64,000 nucleotides of DNA from CTSoil-075 sp042610375 (GCF_042610375.1 NZ_JBGJZL010000016.1:15898-79897), one strand, 5' to 3'; positions 43,992 to 53,542 are shown, numbered from the stretch's first letter. The notes: a model not told the origin generated them from the sequence alone. Numbers and translations are program-made.

Positions 43992-45255
43992 AATTGTATC
44001 TGCCGAGCAAGCTGTAAAGCACATACAATCTGGTCATAGAGTCGTCACTGGTCATGCTTGTGGCGAACCGCAAGTATTGATTGAAGCATTAGTGGCGAGA
44101 GCATCTGAAGTTGAAAATGTAGAAATTGTTCATATGGTCGCAATGGGACCCGCTAAATATACTCAACCAGAAATGGAAAAAAGTTTTAGGCATAACGCTC
44201 TCTTCGTAGGTGGGACAACAAGAAAAGCCGTAGAAGAAAAACGAGCAGATTTTACACCTTGTTTTTTTTCTGAAATTCCTCGGTTATTTAAGGAAAAAAT
44301 ATTGCCTGTTGATGTTGCTTTGATTCAGATTACTACACCTGATGAACAAGGATTTTGTAGCTATGGTGTTTCAGCGGATTACACTAAAGTTGCGGCAGAA
44401 TGTGCCCAAATTGTAATTGCTCAAATCAACCAGTGTCTTCCAAGGACGGGTGGGGCTGAAATTCATTTAGATGACATTCATTTTATTGTTGAGTATGATG
44501 AGCCCCTGATTGAGCTTAGGCCACCAAAGATTGGGGACATTGAGAAAGCGATTGGAGAAAATGTGGCGGGGCTCATTCCAGATGGGGCAACGTTGCAACT
44601 AGGTATTGGTGCTATTCCGGATGCAGTACTTTTATTTTTAACTGACAAAAAAGATCTGGGAATTCATTCTGAGATGTTTTCGGATGGTGTAGTTTCCTTA
44701 GCTGAAGCTGGCGTAATTACCAATCAGAAGAAAAATATTAATCCAGGAAAATTTATGGCGACCTTTTTAATGGGTACTAAGCGGCTATATGATTTTGTGG
44801 ATCATAATCCTGATGTAGAACTACAATCTGTCGACTATATTAATGATCCTTGTATTATTGGCCAGCACCACAATATGATTTCCATTAACTCAGCCCTGCA
44901 GGTAGATTTGATGGGCGAGGTGAATGCGGAGATGATCGGCAGTAAACAATTTAGCGGTGTCGGTGGTCAAGTTGATTTTATTCGTGGTGCGAGTCGATCA
45001 TTAAATGGAAAATCAATTATTGCATTACCGTCTACGGCGGCGGGTGGCAAAATATCACGTATTGCCTGTGAACTAGATCGCGGAGCCGCAGTGACAACTT
45101 CTCGTAATGATGTGCATTATGTTGTAACGGAGTATGGCATAGCGGAATTACGCGGGAAAAGCTTAAGAGAACGGGCTCTTGCATTGATTGCAATTAGTCA
45201 TCCAGACTTTCGCCCTATCTTAAGGAACCAGGCAAAAGAAAAAGGTCTGATCTAG
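43960..45255 (+). CDS. abfT: 4-hydroxybutyrate CoA-transferase
   Basis: 431 residues of the acetyl-CoA hydrolase/transferase family (Cat1/AbfT type). It transfers CoA from acetyl-CoA to 4-hydroxybutyrate. The catalytic glutamate lies in LGIHSEMFSDGVVSL (about residue 240), and the CoA-binding GVGGQVDFIRGASRS is also present. The TTG start at 43960 is inside the previous gene, six bases after AAGTGGGGG. Context with abfD makes the substrate assignment strong. Confidence 0.92.
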   Translation: MNQWKEKYQHKIVSAEQAVKHIQSGHRVVTGHACGEPQVLIEALVARASEVENVEIVHMVAMGPAKYTQPEMEKSFRHNALFVGGTTRKAVEEKRADFTPCFFSEIPRLFKEKILPVDVALIQITTPDEQGFCSYGVSADYTKVAAECAQIVIAQINQCLPRTGGAEIHLDDIHFIVEYDEPLIELRPPKIGDIEKAIGENVAGLIPDGATLQLGIGAIPDAVLLFLTDKKDLGIHSEMFSDGVVSLAEAGVITNQKKNINPGKFMATFLMGTKRLYDFVDHNPDVELQSVDYINDPCIIGQHHNMISINSALQVDLMGEVNAEMIGSKQFSGVGGQVDFIRGASRSLNGKSIIALPSTAAGGKISRIACELDRGAAVTTSRNDVHYVVTEYGIAELRGKSLRERALALIAISHPDFRPILRNQAKEKGLI

Positions 45256-45266
45256 ATAAACTGGAG

Positions 45267-45887
45267 GTGTTTATCCTGCCTATTATTACTATTTTACAAG
45301 ATCTTTTCTCAATGGCTAAAGGACCTTATCATCGTCATATAGGTAGGCATACGCAAAAATTTTGTAGCAAAGCTGTCAAACGTTCTAACAATGAAACACA
45401 AAAAAAGATATTTTTTGTTGCGGCGATTTGTGCAGATGAATTGATTGCGTCCTTAATTGGAGTGGATAATAAAAGACAGATTGCTCCTTTTAAAGTACGA
45501 AAATTAAAAAATAAAATTCTAAAACCACACATTACAATGGCATTGCGCATCTATATGTCGGCTCTGTTAACGTTGATTAGTGTGGAGAAAAAATTACTCT
45601 TACAACAGACTGGCATGGACGAAGATGGATTACTACAAGCCTGGTGCTGGATATTTGAATATTTGCCTTCAGATATGAAGTTGTTTGATGAAGTCATGAT
45701 GCCTAGTTATCAGCAAGGTGGTATTGAACGTTTAGGTTTCCTAGTCGGTAAGGAACTTTCAAAACGGATATTTGAGGATGATCATGCTAACAGTCCTGAA
45801 GAAATAAAAATCTTACAAGATATAATGGTTGAAGATGCAGCGGTGATAATGGGTTTATTACAAATAAACAACATGGAGGCCGTATGA
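45267..45887 (+). CDS. Helical protein of unknown function in the 4-hydroxybutyrate operon
   Basis: About 206 residues, predominantly helical, with basic N-terminal region (GRHTQKFCSKAVKRS) and no signal peptide. No known domain recognised. The start is uncertain: GGAGG at 45263-45267 overlaps the GTG at 45267, is ideally spaced for a CTG at 45276, and the first ATG is at 45312. The stop overlaps the start of the selenoprotein gene by ATGA. Conservation of this coupling would suggest a shared role with the selenoprotein. Confidence 0.65.
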   Translation: MFILPIITILQDLFSMAKGPYHRHIGRHTQKFCSKAVKRSNNETQKKIFFVAAICADELIASLIGVDNKRQIAPFKVRKLKNKILKPHITMALRIYMSALLTLISVEKKLLLQQTGMDEDGLLQAWCWIFEYLPSDMKLFDEVMMPSYQQGGIERLGFLVGKELSKRIFEDDHANSPEEIKILQDIMVEDAAVIMGLLQINNMEAV

Positions 45888-46216
45888 TTAGGATTGATGA
45901 AGATGCAGTTGAGTATATCAAAAAACGTCAATCATCCCTTGTCATTGAATTGAAATTTGAACCTGCAATTGGTGGATGAGTCTGTTCAACGAAAAGCGTA
46001 ACAGGTAGTTACGTACCATTTGTTTATATTGATGAATTATTAAAAATACAACAGAAAAATTATTATAATATTGAAATAAATTCGATTGATGTGTATTATC
46101 CTGTCAATCTTCGAGTGAAAGAAGGATATCCATATATCAGAATTAAGTTGAGAAAAATCATATTTCTGGAATGGCTCGAAATAGAAGGAGCAATGGCCAT
46201 TGCAAATTATAATTAG
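45884..46216 (+). CDS. Selenoprotein (HesB-like / CC-Se motif type), UGA at codon 32 read as selenocysteine
   Basis: The ATG at 45884 overlaps the previous stop (ATGA) and follows GGAGG. Reading through an in-frame TGA at 45977-45979 gives 110 residues. The N-terminus MIRIDEDAVEYIKKRQ and beta stretch VIELKFEPAIGG-U-VCST resemble HesB/IscA-like small proteins in which the motif is CC in Cys forms. Downstream VYYPVNLRVKEGYPYIRIKL continues the fold, arguing against pseudogenisation. A hairpin GCGTAAC-AGGTA-GTTACGT at 45996-46014 has its loop 23 bases after the UGA with G at loop position 2, matching bacterial SECIS rules. Automated callers would miss or truncate it. Function is likely redox or Fe-S/selenium related within the operon. 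Confidence 0.75.
45996..46014 (+). promoter_or_regulatory. SECIS-like hairpin
   Basis: GCGTAAC (45996-46002) pairs with GTTACGT (46008-46014, one G-U) around AGGTA. The loop starts 23 bases after UGA. An alternative nested stem CTGTT/AACAG (45982-46004) overlaps it. Confidence 0.6.
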
Positions 46217-46227
46217 GGAGTGTTGAA

Positions 46228-47415
46228 ATGACAGAAGTTGTTATTGTGAGCGCTGTTAGAACGGCAATTGGTGCTTTTAATGGTGCATTAGCGTCACTTT
46301 CTGCCGTTGAATTAGGCAGTATTGTAATTAAAGAAGCCATTCAGCGTGCTAACATTGAAAATAGTGTGGTTGATGAAGTCATTATGGGGCATGTATTACA
46401 GGGAGGGCTGGGGCAGAATACGGCTCGTCAAGCAGCCATTAAAGCTGGAATACCTAGTGTTGTGCCTTCATTCACCATTAATAAAGTGTGTGGTTCAGGA
46501 ATTAAAGCTGTCAATTTGGGAGCTCAATCGATTATTACAGGGGATGCAGATGTTGTTGTAGTTGGTGGTATGGAAAGTATGACGAATGCACCCTATTTAC
46601 TCGATAGTAAGGCGAGATGGGGCTACCGGATGGGAGATGCCAAACTGACAGATACCATGGTGAAAGATGGATTGTGGTGTGCCTTTAATGATTATCATAT
46701 GGGAGTTACCGCTGAAAATGTAGCAGCTCAGTATGGGATTAGCCAAGAAGCCCAAAACCAATTAGCTTTTGAATCCCAGCAAAAAGCCTGCCAAGCCATT
46801 GAAAGCGGTGCATTTAAAAAAGAAATTGTGCCAATCACCATCAAAGGTAAGAAAAATGATATTGTTTTTGATACAGATGAATTCCCTAAAGCTGGTACTA
46901 CTCTTGAAAAATTGAATTCCTTAAAACCTGCCTTTCAAAAGAATGGCACTGTTACAGCTGGCAATGCGTCAGGAATTAATGATGGGGCAGCAGCCTTGGT
47001 GCTTATGTCTGCAGATAAAGCCCGTGAACTAGGAATAAAACCATTAGCGAGAATTTGCGCTTATGGTTCAGGCGGTGTTGATCCAAGTATTATGGGGATG
47101 GGGCCCGTACCAGCTACCCGCAAGGCTTTGGCAAAAGCTAATATGACCATTGAGGATATGGATCTCATTGAAGCAAATGAAGCATTTGCTGCTCAGTTTT
47201 TAGCTGTTGGTCAAGAATTAGGATTTATGAAAGAACGAGTCAATATACATGGCGGTGCCATTGCCTTAGGGCATCCTATTGGTGCTAGCGGCGCTCGTAT
47301 ATTAGTCACACTACTTCATGCGATGGAGGAAAAAGAAGTCAAGCGTGGTTTAGCCACCTTATGTATTGGTGGCGGGCAAGGGATCGCAATCATTGTTGAA
47401 CGGATGGACGAATAA
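46228..47415 (+). CDS. thlA: Acetyl-CoA acetyltransferase (thiolase)
   Basis: 395 residues, normal for biosynthetic/degradative thiolases. The nucleophilic Cys is in INKVCGSGIKAV (about residue 88), the catalytic His in ALGHPIGASGARI (about 350) and the second Cys in LCIGGGQG (about 380). It cleaves acetoacetyl-CoA to two acetyl-CoA here, the last step of 4-hydroxybutyrate breakdown. It follows the selenoprotein by 11 bases. GGGAGTG precedes the ATG. Confidence 0.93.
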   Translation: MTEVVIVSAVRTAIGAFNGALASLSAVELGSIVIKEAIQRANIENSVVDEVIMGHVLQGGLGQNTARQAAIKAGIPSVVPSFTINKVCGSGIKAVNLGAQSIITGDADVVVVGGMESMTNAPYLLDSKARWGYRMGDAKLTDTMVKDGLWCAFNDYHMGVTAENVAAQYGISQEAQNQLAFESQQKACQAIESGAFKKEIVPITIKGKKNDIVFDTDEFPKAGTTLEKLNSLKPAFQKNGTVTAGNASGINDGAAALVLMSADKARELGIKPLARICAYGSGGVDPSIMGMGPVPATRKALAKANMTIEDMDLIEANEAFAAQFLAVGQELGFMKERVNIHGGAIALGHPIGASGARILVTLLHAMEEKEVKRGLATLCIGGGQGIAIIVERMDE

Positions 47416-47502
47416 TGCATATGTAATGATACTCATTGAAGAATTTAAGAAAATCAGATAGGATCATTAATCAATTGATGTTGTAGGGAGTAGTGAAAGA
47501 CG

Positions 47503-48360
47503 ATGGAAATTAAAACAGCCTTAATTATTGGTGCTGGTCAAATGGGGAGTGGAATCGCTCAAGTAATGGCCCAAGGAGGTCTCAAGGTTCAATTACGTGA
47601 TATTAAGAGTGAATTTGTTCAAAAAGGGATTGCAGGTATTGAAGGAAAATTAAGTAAGGCCGTCGAAAAGGGCAAAATGACGGTTGCAGAGAAAATAGAA
47701 ATCATGGGGCGCATCACTGGGACCGTTGAATTAGATGCGATGACTTGCAATGTGGATTTGGTCGTCGAAGCAGCTGTTGAAAATGCAGACATCAAAAAAA
47801 CTATTTTCCAGAGTTTAGACCAATACTGCCCGGCTCATACCATACTGGCAACAAATACTTCATCCTTGCCGATTACAGCAATCGGGTCTTTTACAAAACG
47901 CCCTGATAAAGTCATTGGTATGCACTTTTTTAATCCAGCTCCTGTTATGAAGTTATTGGAAATTATCAATGGTCTAGCTACCAGTGAAGAAACTTTTATC
48001 ACAATAAAAACCTTGGCTGAAAAGCTGGGAAAAACTCCAGTCAAAGTTGCGGATTATCCTGGTTTTGTAGGAAATCGGATCATGATGCTGATGATTAATG
48101 AAGCTGTATGCACATTGATGGAAGGTGTTGCTAGTGCTGAAGACATCGACACAGTAGCGAAACTTGGTTTTAATCATCCCATGGGGCCATTAGCCTTATC
48201 CGATCTGATTGGTAATGATACTGTGCTTTACATTATGGAAGTCTTATATAATGGATATGGTGATCCTAAATATCGCCCATGTCCCTTATTAAAGAAGATG
48301 GTGCAGGCCGGATATTTGGGTCGTAAATCGGGTAAGGGGTTTTATGATTATAATCAATAA
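47503..48360 (+). CDS. hbd: 3-hydroxybutyryl-CoA dehydrogenase
   Basis: 285 residues. The Rossmann motif GAGQMGSGIAQVMA starts near residue 10; the catalytic His lies in GMHFFNPAPVMKL (about 138); the C-terminal helical domain has GFVGNRIMMLMINEA and GPLALSDLIGNDT. It oxidises 3-hydroxybutyryl-CoA to acetoacetyl-CoA. GTAGGGAGT precedes the ATG. It is followed closely by crotonase. Confidence 0.94.
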   Translation: MEIKTALIIGAGQMGSGIAQVMAQGGLKVQLRDIKSEFVQKGIAGIEGKLSKAVEKGKMTVAEKIEIMGRITGTVELDAMTCNVDLVVEAAVENADIKKTIFQSLDQYCPAHTILATNTSSLPITAIGSFTKRPDKVIGMHFFNPAPVMKLLEIINGLATSEETFITIKTLAEKLGKTPVKVADYPGFVGNRIMMLMINEAVCTLMEGVASAEDIDTVAKLGFNHPMGPLALSDLIGNDTVLYIMEVLYNGYGDPKYRPCPLLKKMVQAGYLGRKSGKGFYDYNQ

Positions 48361-48377
48361 TGAAGTGGAGGGGAATT

Positions 48378-49163
48378 ATGAATCAGTATACTCATCTTCT
48401 AGTTGAAAACAATGATGGAATTGCTATGATTACGCTAAATCGACCTAAGGCCTTAAATGCTTTAAATTATGATCTATTGCAAGAATTGAATCAATTATGT
48501 GAGGATATTGCACACGATGAGACAGTTAAAGTTGTGATTATTACTGGTAGCGGTGATAAAGCATTTGTTGCTGGTGCGGATATTGGCGAGATGCGTCCAC
48601 TATCTGCAATGGAAGGACGCAATTGGGGACGGCTTGGACAAAGTGTCTTTTCAAAAATTGAAAATTTGCCACAACCAGTAATTGCTGCAGTGAATGGCTT
48701 TGCACTCGGTGGTGGTTGTGAATTAGCTATGGCTTGTGATATGCGAATTGCTTCAGAAAAGGCAAGATTTGGTCAACCGGAAGTAACCTTGGGGATTCTT
48801 CCTGGTTTTGGCGGTACCCAACGGTTGTCGAGACTCGTTGGTACAGGTCGTGCAAAAGAGTTAATCTTTACAGGGGATATGATTGATGCCCAAGAAGCGT
48901 ATCGTATTGGTTTAGTCAACAAAGTGATAACACATGAAGAATTACTAAGCGCTGCTAAATCCTTAGCGCAGCGAATCATGTCCCGTGCTGAGACTGCAGT
49001 GACCCTTTCTAAAGTCGCAGTCAATAAGGGAATCAATATGGACCTTGAATCAGGTATTGCCTATGAAGCTGAAGTTTTTGGTTTGTGTTTTTCAACGCAA
49101 GATCAAAAAGAAGGTATGACAGCTTTTCTTGAGAAGCGTAAAGCTAATTTTATTGGAAAATAA
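48378..49163 (+). CDS. crt: Enoyl-CoA hydratase (crotonase)
   Basis: 261 residues. It hydrates crotonyl-CoA to 3-hydroxybutyryl-CoA. The oxyanion hole segments are AFVAGADIGEM and FALGGGCELAMACDM, and the catalytic Glu is in GQPEVTLGILPGFGGTQRL. The ATG at 48378 is preceded by GGAGGGG; an in-frame start at 48360 lies within the site region. It is the last gene of the operon. Confidence 0.94.
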   Translation: MNQYTHLLVENNDGIAMITLNRPKALNALNYDLLQELNQLCEDIAHDETVKVVIITGSGDKAFVAGADIGEMRPLSAMEGRNWGRLGQSVFSKIENLPQPVIAAVNGFALGGGCELAMACDMRIASEKARFGQPEVTLGILPGFGGTQRLSRLVGTGRAKELIFTGDMIDAQEAYRIGLVNKVITHEELLSAAKSLAQRIMSRAETAVTLSKVAVNKGINMDLESGIAYEAEVFGLCFSTQDQKEGMTAFLEKRKANFIGK

Positions 49164-49203
49164 ATGATATAACTGATCAATGATAGATTCATTCATGATA
49201 AAG

Positions 49204-49252
49204 GACATTTCACTCAGTCATTTAAAATGGCTTGGTTAAATGTCTTTTTTTT
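49204..49252 (+). terminator. Terminator of the 4-hydroxybutyrate operon
   Basis: GACATTT and AAATGTC close an imperfect longer stem that includes CATTT-AAAATG, followed by eight Ts. Confidence 0.75.
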
Positions 49253-49363
49253 ATGTCGGAACATATAACCGCATTTCTAGTTTACATAAAATACCGATGG
49301 GCAGCCTAGAACCCCTATGGTATAATGGGCATCTGTAGCTTTTCATAGAGATGAGGTGCCATT

Positions 49364-50242
49364 ATGCGCAATATAATGATTGAAGAAACGACTTTATTTA
49401 TTGTGATATGTGGTTTAGTAATGCTGCTGATTGTATCCTCTACCATGCCTTTTAGACCACAAATGTGGGTATATCCTCTGGCACGATATATAGCATACGC
49501 AAAGGTTGACGTTGAAACACGCCATATGCCAGTATATGAAACAGATCATTTTCGAATTAAATACACTCAGTCTGATGCTGATACTGTCCATATGATTGCA
49601 GAAGCTGCAGAGAGTGCTTATGGACCTGTTACTCATGAACTCGGTTATGCTCCTCAAGGGAAAACATTGATTTTAGTGCAACCTAGCAAAAGTGAGCTTA
49701 GGCGGGCTTTCGGTTGGTCTGGTAATGAAAGCGCCATGGGTGTATATTGGGGTGGTGTCATCCAACTTTTATCACCTCATGTGTGGCTCACTAGTGGTGA
49801 TTCAGTAGAAGAATTTATTCATTCAGGTCCAATGGTTCATGAATATACTCACTTAGTCTTTGATTATCTAACAAATGGGAATTATCCTCGTTGGTTCACA
49901 GAAGGACTAGCTCAGTATATGGAATACCTCGTCAATGGTTATGAATGGCAGACTAAGACCAATGCACTGAATGGAAAACTTTATACAATGACTGAATTAG
50001 ATGGGGATTTTGATCATTTACCCAATCAATCGCTGGCATATCGACAATCCCTCGCAGCGGTGCGGTATATCAGTGAGGTTTATGGTGATGATGCATTGCA
50101 AGGTATCGTTGCTGATCTAAAAAATGGGCAGGGTTTACAAAAAGCAATACAAAGAAGGATAGGTCTTGATTATCCTGATTTTGAATCTTCATGGCAAAGG
50201 TGGGCTGTGATCAATATGGATCATTATACAGAAAATCATTGA
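49364..50242 (+). CDS. Membrane-anchored gluzincin metallopeptidase (peptidase MA-like)
   Basis: 292 residues. An N-terminal membrane anchor (TTLFIVICGLVMLLIVSS) is followed by an extracytoplasmic domain. The zinc site is H159-E160-x2-H163 (VHEYTHLVFD) with the third ligand E180 in WFTEGLAQYMEY. This is the gluzincin pattern of the peptidase MA superfamily. Substrate unknown; a role in envelope or spore surface processing is possible. GAGATGAGGTG precedes the ATG. It is monocistronic. Confidence 0.85.
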   Translation: MRNIMIEETTLFIVICGLVMLLIVSSTMPFRPQMWVYPLARYIAYAKVDVETRHMPVYETDHFRIKYTQSDADTVHMIAEAAESAYGPVTHELGYAPQGKTLILVQPSKSELRRAFGWSGNESAMGVYWGGVIQLLSPHVWLTSGDSVEEFIHSGPMVHEYTHLVFDYLTNGNYPRWFTEGLAQYMEYLVNGYEWQTKTNALNGKLYTMTELDGDFDHLPNQSLAYRQSLAAVRYISEVYGDDALQGIVADLKNGQGLQKAIQRRIGLDYPDFESSWQRWAVINMDHYTENH

Positions 50243-50282
50243 GAGATATACGATGTGAGTATATCTCTCAATGATTTTTCTT
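50232..50282 (+). terminator. Terminator after the metallopeptidase gene
   Basis: A perfect 20-bp stem (50232-50251 with 50259-50278) with a 7-base loop is followed by TTC; it starts just before the stop codon. Confidence 0.75.
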
Positions 50283-50353
50283 GCAAAATTGGATAGAATT
50301 TATAAAAGAATGTTACACTCTAGTCATGATACTTTATTCAACTTCTAGAGGAC

Positions 50354-50521
50354 TTAACTCGTATGTTCAGACGATGCAAGACGAACTTGTTCTAACAACT
50401 CAATAATCTGTTTGTTTTGGATAATCATGATTTCCTGATTTTTAACAATCGCATTTGATGAGGCTGTGCCTTGCTGGATCTCTTCGAGCATCAGTTTAAA
50501 CATCTTTTCAACACTGGCCAA
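50354..50521 (-). CDS. Small helical protein
   Basis: 55 residues from a TTG start at 50521, set by GGAGG nine bases upstream; a longer reading to 50611 has no comparable site. The sequence (KMFKLMLEEIQQG ... KNQEIMIIQNKQIIELLEQV) is amphipathic and probably forms a coiled coil. No family recognised. It is divergent from the phosphohexomutase gene. Confidence 0.55.
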   Translation of the reverse strand: MASVEKMFKLMLEEIQQGTASSNAIVKNQEIMIIQNKQIIELLEQVRLASSEHTS

Positions 50522-50680
50522 GTTTGAACGCCTCCTATTTTGTAGGGTTTGTTTTTCGTGTGTACTTTTTCTATAGTGTATGCACCATACAGGGAAAGCG
50601 TGCTTGTGCATTGTGCGATGGAGTCTGAGGTGCTACAATATTCATAATCGTTGTTATAAGAAAGGGGAATATTCTATACT

Positions 50681-52027
50681 ATGAAGATCTTTCACGCATG
50701 TGATATTCGTGGCATTGCTGGCACAGAACTCACAAATGAGATAGCATATAAAATTGGTCAAGCGCTTGGTGTAAAATTAACAGGACAAAAAGTGGTCGTT
50801 GGTGGCGATGTTCGTTTATCAACGCCTGTACTCAAAGAAATTATCATCAAAGCACTCCTAGAGTCGGGCTGCGATGTTGTGGATATTGGCACTGTGGCGA
50901 CTCCTGTGTTTTATTATGCCCTTAAGGCTACCCAAGGAACTGGCGGCGTTATGGTGACAGCATCTCATAATCCTGCACCTTATAATGGCTTTAAATTGGT
51001 ACTGGGAGTCAACCCTGTAACTGAAGAGGATATTCTTGAAATAAAACAATTAGTAGAAGAGGGGGCCCAAGTATCAGGCAAAGGTACATTAACAGTGTTA
51101 CCGATTATTGATGAGTATATTGCGTATACGGCAAAATTAGCGCAAAAAAGTCAATTGCGAGTAGTCGTTGATGCTGGTAATGGAGCTACCTCTGACATTG
51201 CTCCAGCATTATTTAGAACACTCGGTTATGATGTCGTTGAACTTTATTGTGAGCCTGATGGACGCTTTCCTAATCGTTCACCTAATCCAGCTCTTGCTGA
51301 AAATTTAAAAGGCCTTGGGAAAAAAGTATTGGAAAGTGGTGCTCAGTTAGGCGTAGCATTTGATGGTGATGGTGACCGGGTAGCCTTTGTTGATGAAAAT
51401 GGACGGGCCGTTGATAATGATGATATTATTGTGATCGTGGCGCGATATTACTTAGAACAAAAACCAGGTACTATTATTTATGATGCCAAGTGCTCAATGG
51501 TAGCACCAGAACAAATTAGTAAAGCGGGTGGTCGCCCTATTATGGCAAGGGCGGGTCATACCTTTAGTAAGGCTGCTTTTATACAAGAGAAGGCATTATT
51601 TGCAGGAGAAATTAGCGGACATTTCTTTTTTTCCGAATTAGGATATGATGACGGCATCTTTGCAGGATTAAAAGTATGTGAATTTGTTGCAAGCCATGGT
51701 TCTTTGGCCGAACTTGTGGATGAAATTCCAAATTATATTTTAACCCCAGATATTCGTATAACCTACAAAGGTTCTGATAAGGAAGTCATTTTGGATGATG
51801 TAGCAGAAAAATTATCTCAATACAATCCAAATCGAATTGATGGTGTACGTATTGAATTTGAAGATGGCTGGGGAATGATTCGTGCTTCTGTCACTGAGCC
51901 CTTATTTACCTTGCGGTTTGAGGCAAAAACCTCTCAGCGATTAGAAGAAATTATTGAACTTTTATTGTCAGCTTTACCAGAAAATATAAAAGGGCTGGTA
52001 CGCACAGCATTACCAACCCAACCTTAA
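50681..52027 (+). CDS. manB: Phosphomannomutase/phosphoglucomutase
   Basis: 448 residues of the alpha-D-phosphohexomutase family. The phosphoserine loop is TASHNPAPYNGFK (about residue 93), the metal loop DGDGDRVAF (about 227), the sugar-binding loop GEISGHFFF (about 310) and a C-terminal phosphate-binding loop. It interconverts hexose-1- and hexose-6-phosphates for cell-surface polysaccharide precursors. AGAAAGGGG precedes the ATG. Specificity (mannose versus glucose) is not decidable. Confidence 0.9.
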   Translation: MKIFHACDIRGIAGTELTNEIAYKIGQALGVKLTGQKVVVGGDVRLSTPVLKEIIIKALLESGCDVVDIGTVATPVFYYALKATQGTGGVMVTASHNPAPYNGFKLVLGVNPVTEEDILEIKQLVEEGAQVSGKGTLTVLPIIDEYIAYTAKLAQKSQLRVVVDAGNGATSDIAPALFRTLGYDVVELYCEPDGRFPNRSPNPALAENLKGLGKKVLESGAQLGVAFDGDGDRVAFVDENGRAVDNDDIIVIVARYYLEQKPGTIIYDAKCSMVAPEQISKAGGRPIMARAGHTFSKAAFIQEKALFAGEISGHFFFSELGYDDGIFAGLKVCEFVASHGSLAELVDEIPNYILTPDIRITYKGSDKEVILDDVAEKLSQYNPNRIDGVRIEFEDGWGMIRASVTEPLFTLRFEAKTSQRLEEIIELLLSALPENIKGLVRTALPTQP

Positions 52028-53542
52028 TTATGACTGATCAAACTTTATATAAAATGTAGTGCCTTTAGGGTTACTCAATACTTCAATTGAGGCTTTATGG
52101 CGAGCTACGATGCTATAGCAGACTGCAAGCCCCAGTCCCGTTCCATACTCTTTGGTCGTGAAAAAAGGAAGTCCTATTTTTTCCATAAATTCAGGTGGAA
52201 TGCCTGAGCCCATATCTTGAATCGCCATAACGACTTGGCTATTATCCATGAAAGTCTTAATGGTGATCGTGGTATCAGGCAACATGGCTTCAAGTCCATT
52301 TTGAACGATATTGAGGATGAGTTGGCGGATTTCTTGAGCGTCGAGGAGTAAATTGGGGATGGGTTCTAACTCTAGTTTAAGAAATTTATTTGACATGGTT
52401 GCATTGGACTGGATTAAAGGCGAAATTGTATTAATAATGGAATTTAGATTCTGATGCTCGAGTTTTAGGGCCTTATTTTTAGCGAGGGACAAAAATTCAC
52501 TGATAATTGCATTGGCCCGATCTAATTCTTCAATCATCAGATTAAAGCGTCCTTTGTAACCTGTAAATTCTGGCTTACGACTGAATAGTTGTAAGAAACC
52601 ACGAACGGTAGTCATTGGATTTCTGACTTCATGTCCAATGCTAGCAGCCATTTCTCCAACGAGATGTAACTTATCAAGACGACTGAGTTCCTGCTGTAAG
52701 CGAGTGAGCTCGGATGTATCTCGGACAATGACTAATACCCGATCAACATCGAAATTGATGATGCGGGCTTCAAAAAAACACATGACGTTGTTTACCATTA
52801 ATTGATATTCTACGATTTCCATAAGTCCTGTTTTGACAACTCGTTCAATTGCAATGATGAATTTCTGTGCTTGTTCAGGTGGCATGATTTCTGAAATATG
52901 CTTGCCTAAACGGGCTTCCAAAGATGTATATAATAATTTGGGGTCCGTTGCATGATAATCTAAGTAAACAGCCTCATTGCTGAGAAAAATCAACAAGTCA
53001 GGTAGTGCAGCCAAGAGTTGATTATTTCGTTTTTCACTGGCGCGTAAATCGACTAATGCTTTTTTTAGTCCGCTAATATTACGTATGGTGCACATTGCAG
53101 ATTCGATTGAACCATCTGTGGCCAGCTCAGGAACAAGTCGAGCGTGATAATAAAAATGCTGTCCAGCATAATTGATAAATTCACCTTCAAACATGGAAGG
53201 TTGTTTTTTAATAAATATATTCTCGATATGGACTTTCCATAATTTTAGCTGATTGGTTTTAATTTTTAATTCTGTTGGTGTCTTTCCAATATAATCTTCT
53301 GCGGGTATTCCTAAGATTTCAATGGCGAGTGCATTGGCAAATAAAAATTCCATCGATTGATTAAAGCGTATAATCAGATCAGGAGAATTTTCAACTAACG
53401 TTTTAAAATCCGCTTCTTCTGGGGGAATACTTTCATTATGCTGGGTGTGGCCTATTTGGGGAGTCGTCAACTCTTTAAGTTGTTGCCGCAGTTCTGATAA
53501 TTCCTCAATCAGTTGTCTTTTAGACTTATGATGATCATTCAT
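52028..53542 (-). CDS. PAS-domain sensor histidine kinase (soluble, sporulation-kinase-like)
   Basis: 504 residues, no transmembrane segment. A coiled N-terminus (KRQLIEELSELRQQLKEL), two PAS domains (about 45-160 and 175-275), then HisKA with phosphoacceptor H in ASIGHEVRNPMTTVRGFL and HATPase_c with the N-box NIVQNGLEAM and GTGLGLAVCYSI. The layout resembles soluble sporulation kinases (KinA/KinE type) acting on a Spo0F-type partner; no partner gene is adjacent. The stop lies one base after the phosphohexomutase stop, convergent. Confidence 0.85.
   Translation of the reverse strand: MNDHHKSKRQLIEELSELRQQLKELTTPQIGHTQHNESIPPEEADFKTLVENSPDLIIRFNQSMEFLFANALAIEILGIPAEDYIGKTPTELKIKTNQLKLWKVHIENIFIKKQPSMFEGEFINYAGQHFYYHARLVPELATDGSIESAMCTIRNISGLKKALVDLRASEKRNNQLLAALPDLLIFLSNEAVYLDYHATDPKLLYTSLEARLGKHISEIMPPEQAQKFIIAIERVVKTGLMEIVEYQLMVNNVMCFFEARIINFDVDRVLVIVRDTSELTRLQQELSRLDKLHLVGEMAASIGHEVRNPMTTVRGFLQLFSRKPEFTGYKGRFNLMIEELDRANAIISEFLSLAKNKALKLEHQNLNSIINTISPLIQSNATMSNKFLKLELEPIPNLLLDAQEIRQLILNIVQNGLEAMLPDTTITIKTFMDNSQVVMAIQDMGSGIPPEFMEKIGLPFFTTKEYGTGLGLAVCYSIVARHKASIEVLSNPKGTTFYIKFDQS

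Noticed and set aside
45977..45979. TGA as an ordinary stop, making a 31-codon pseudogene
   Set aside because: Seventy-eight further sense codons with a coherent fold pattern and a SECIS-like hairpin argue for selenocysteine.
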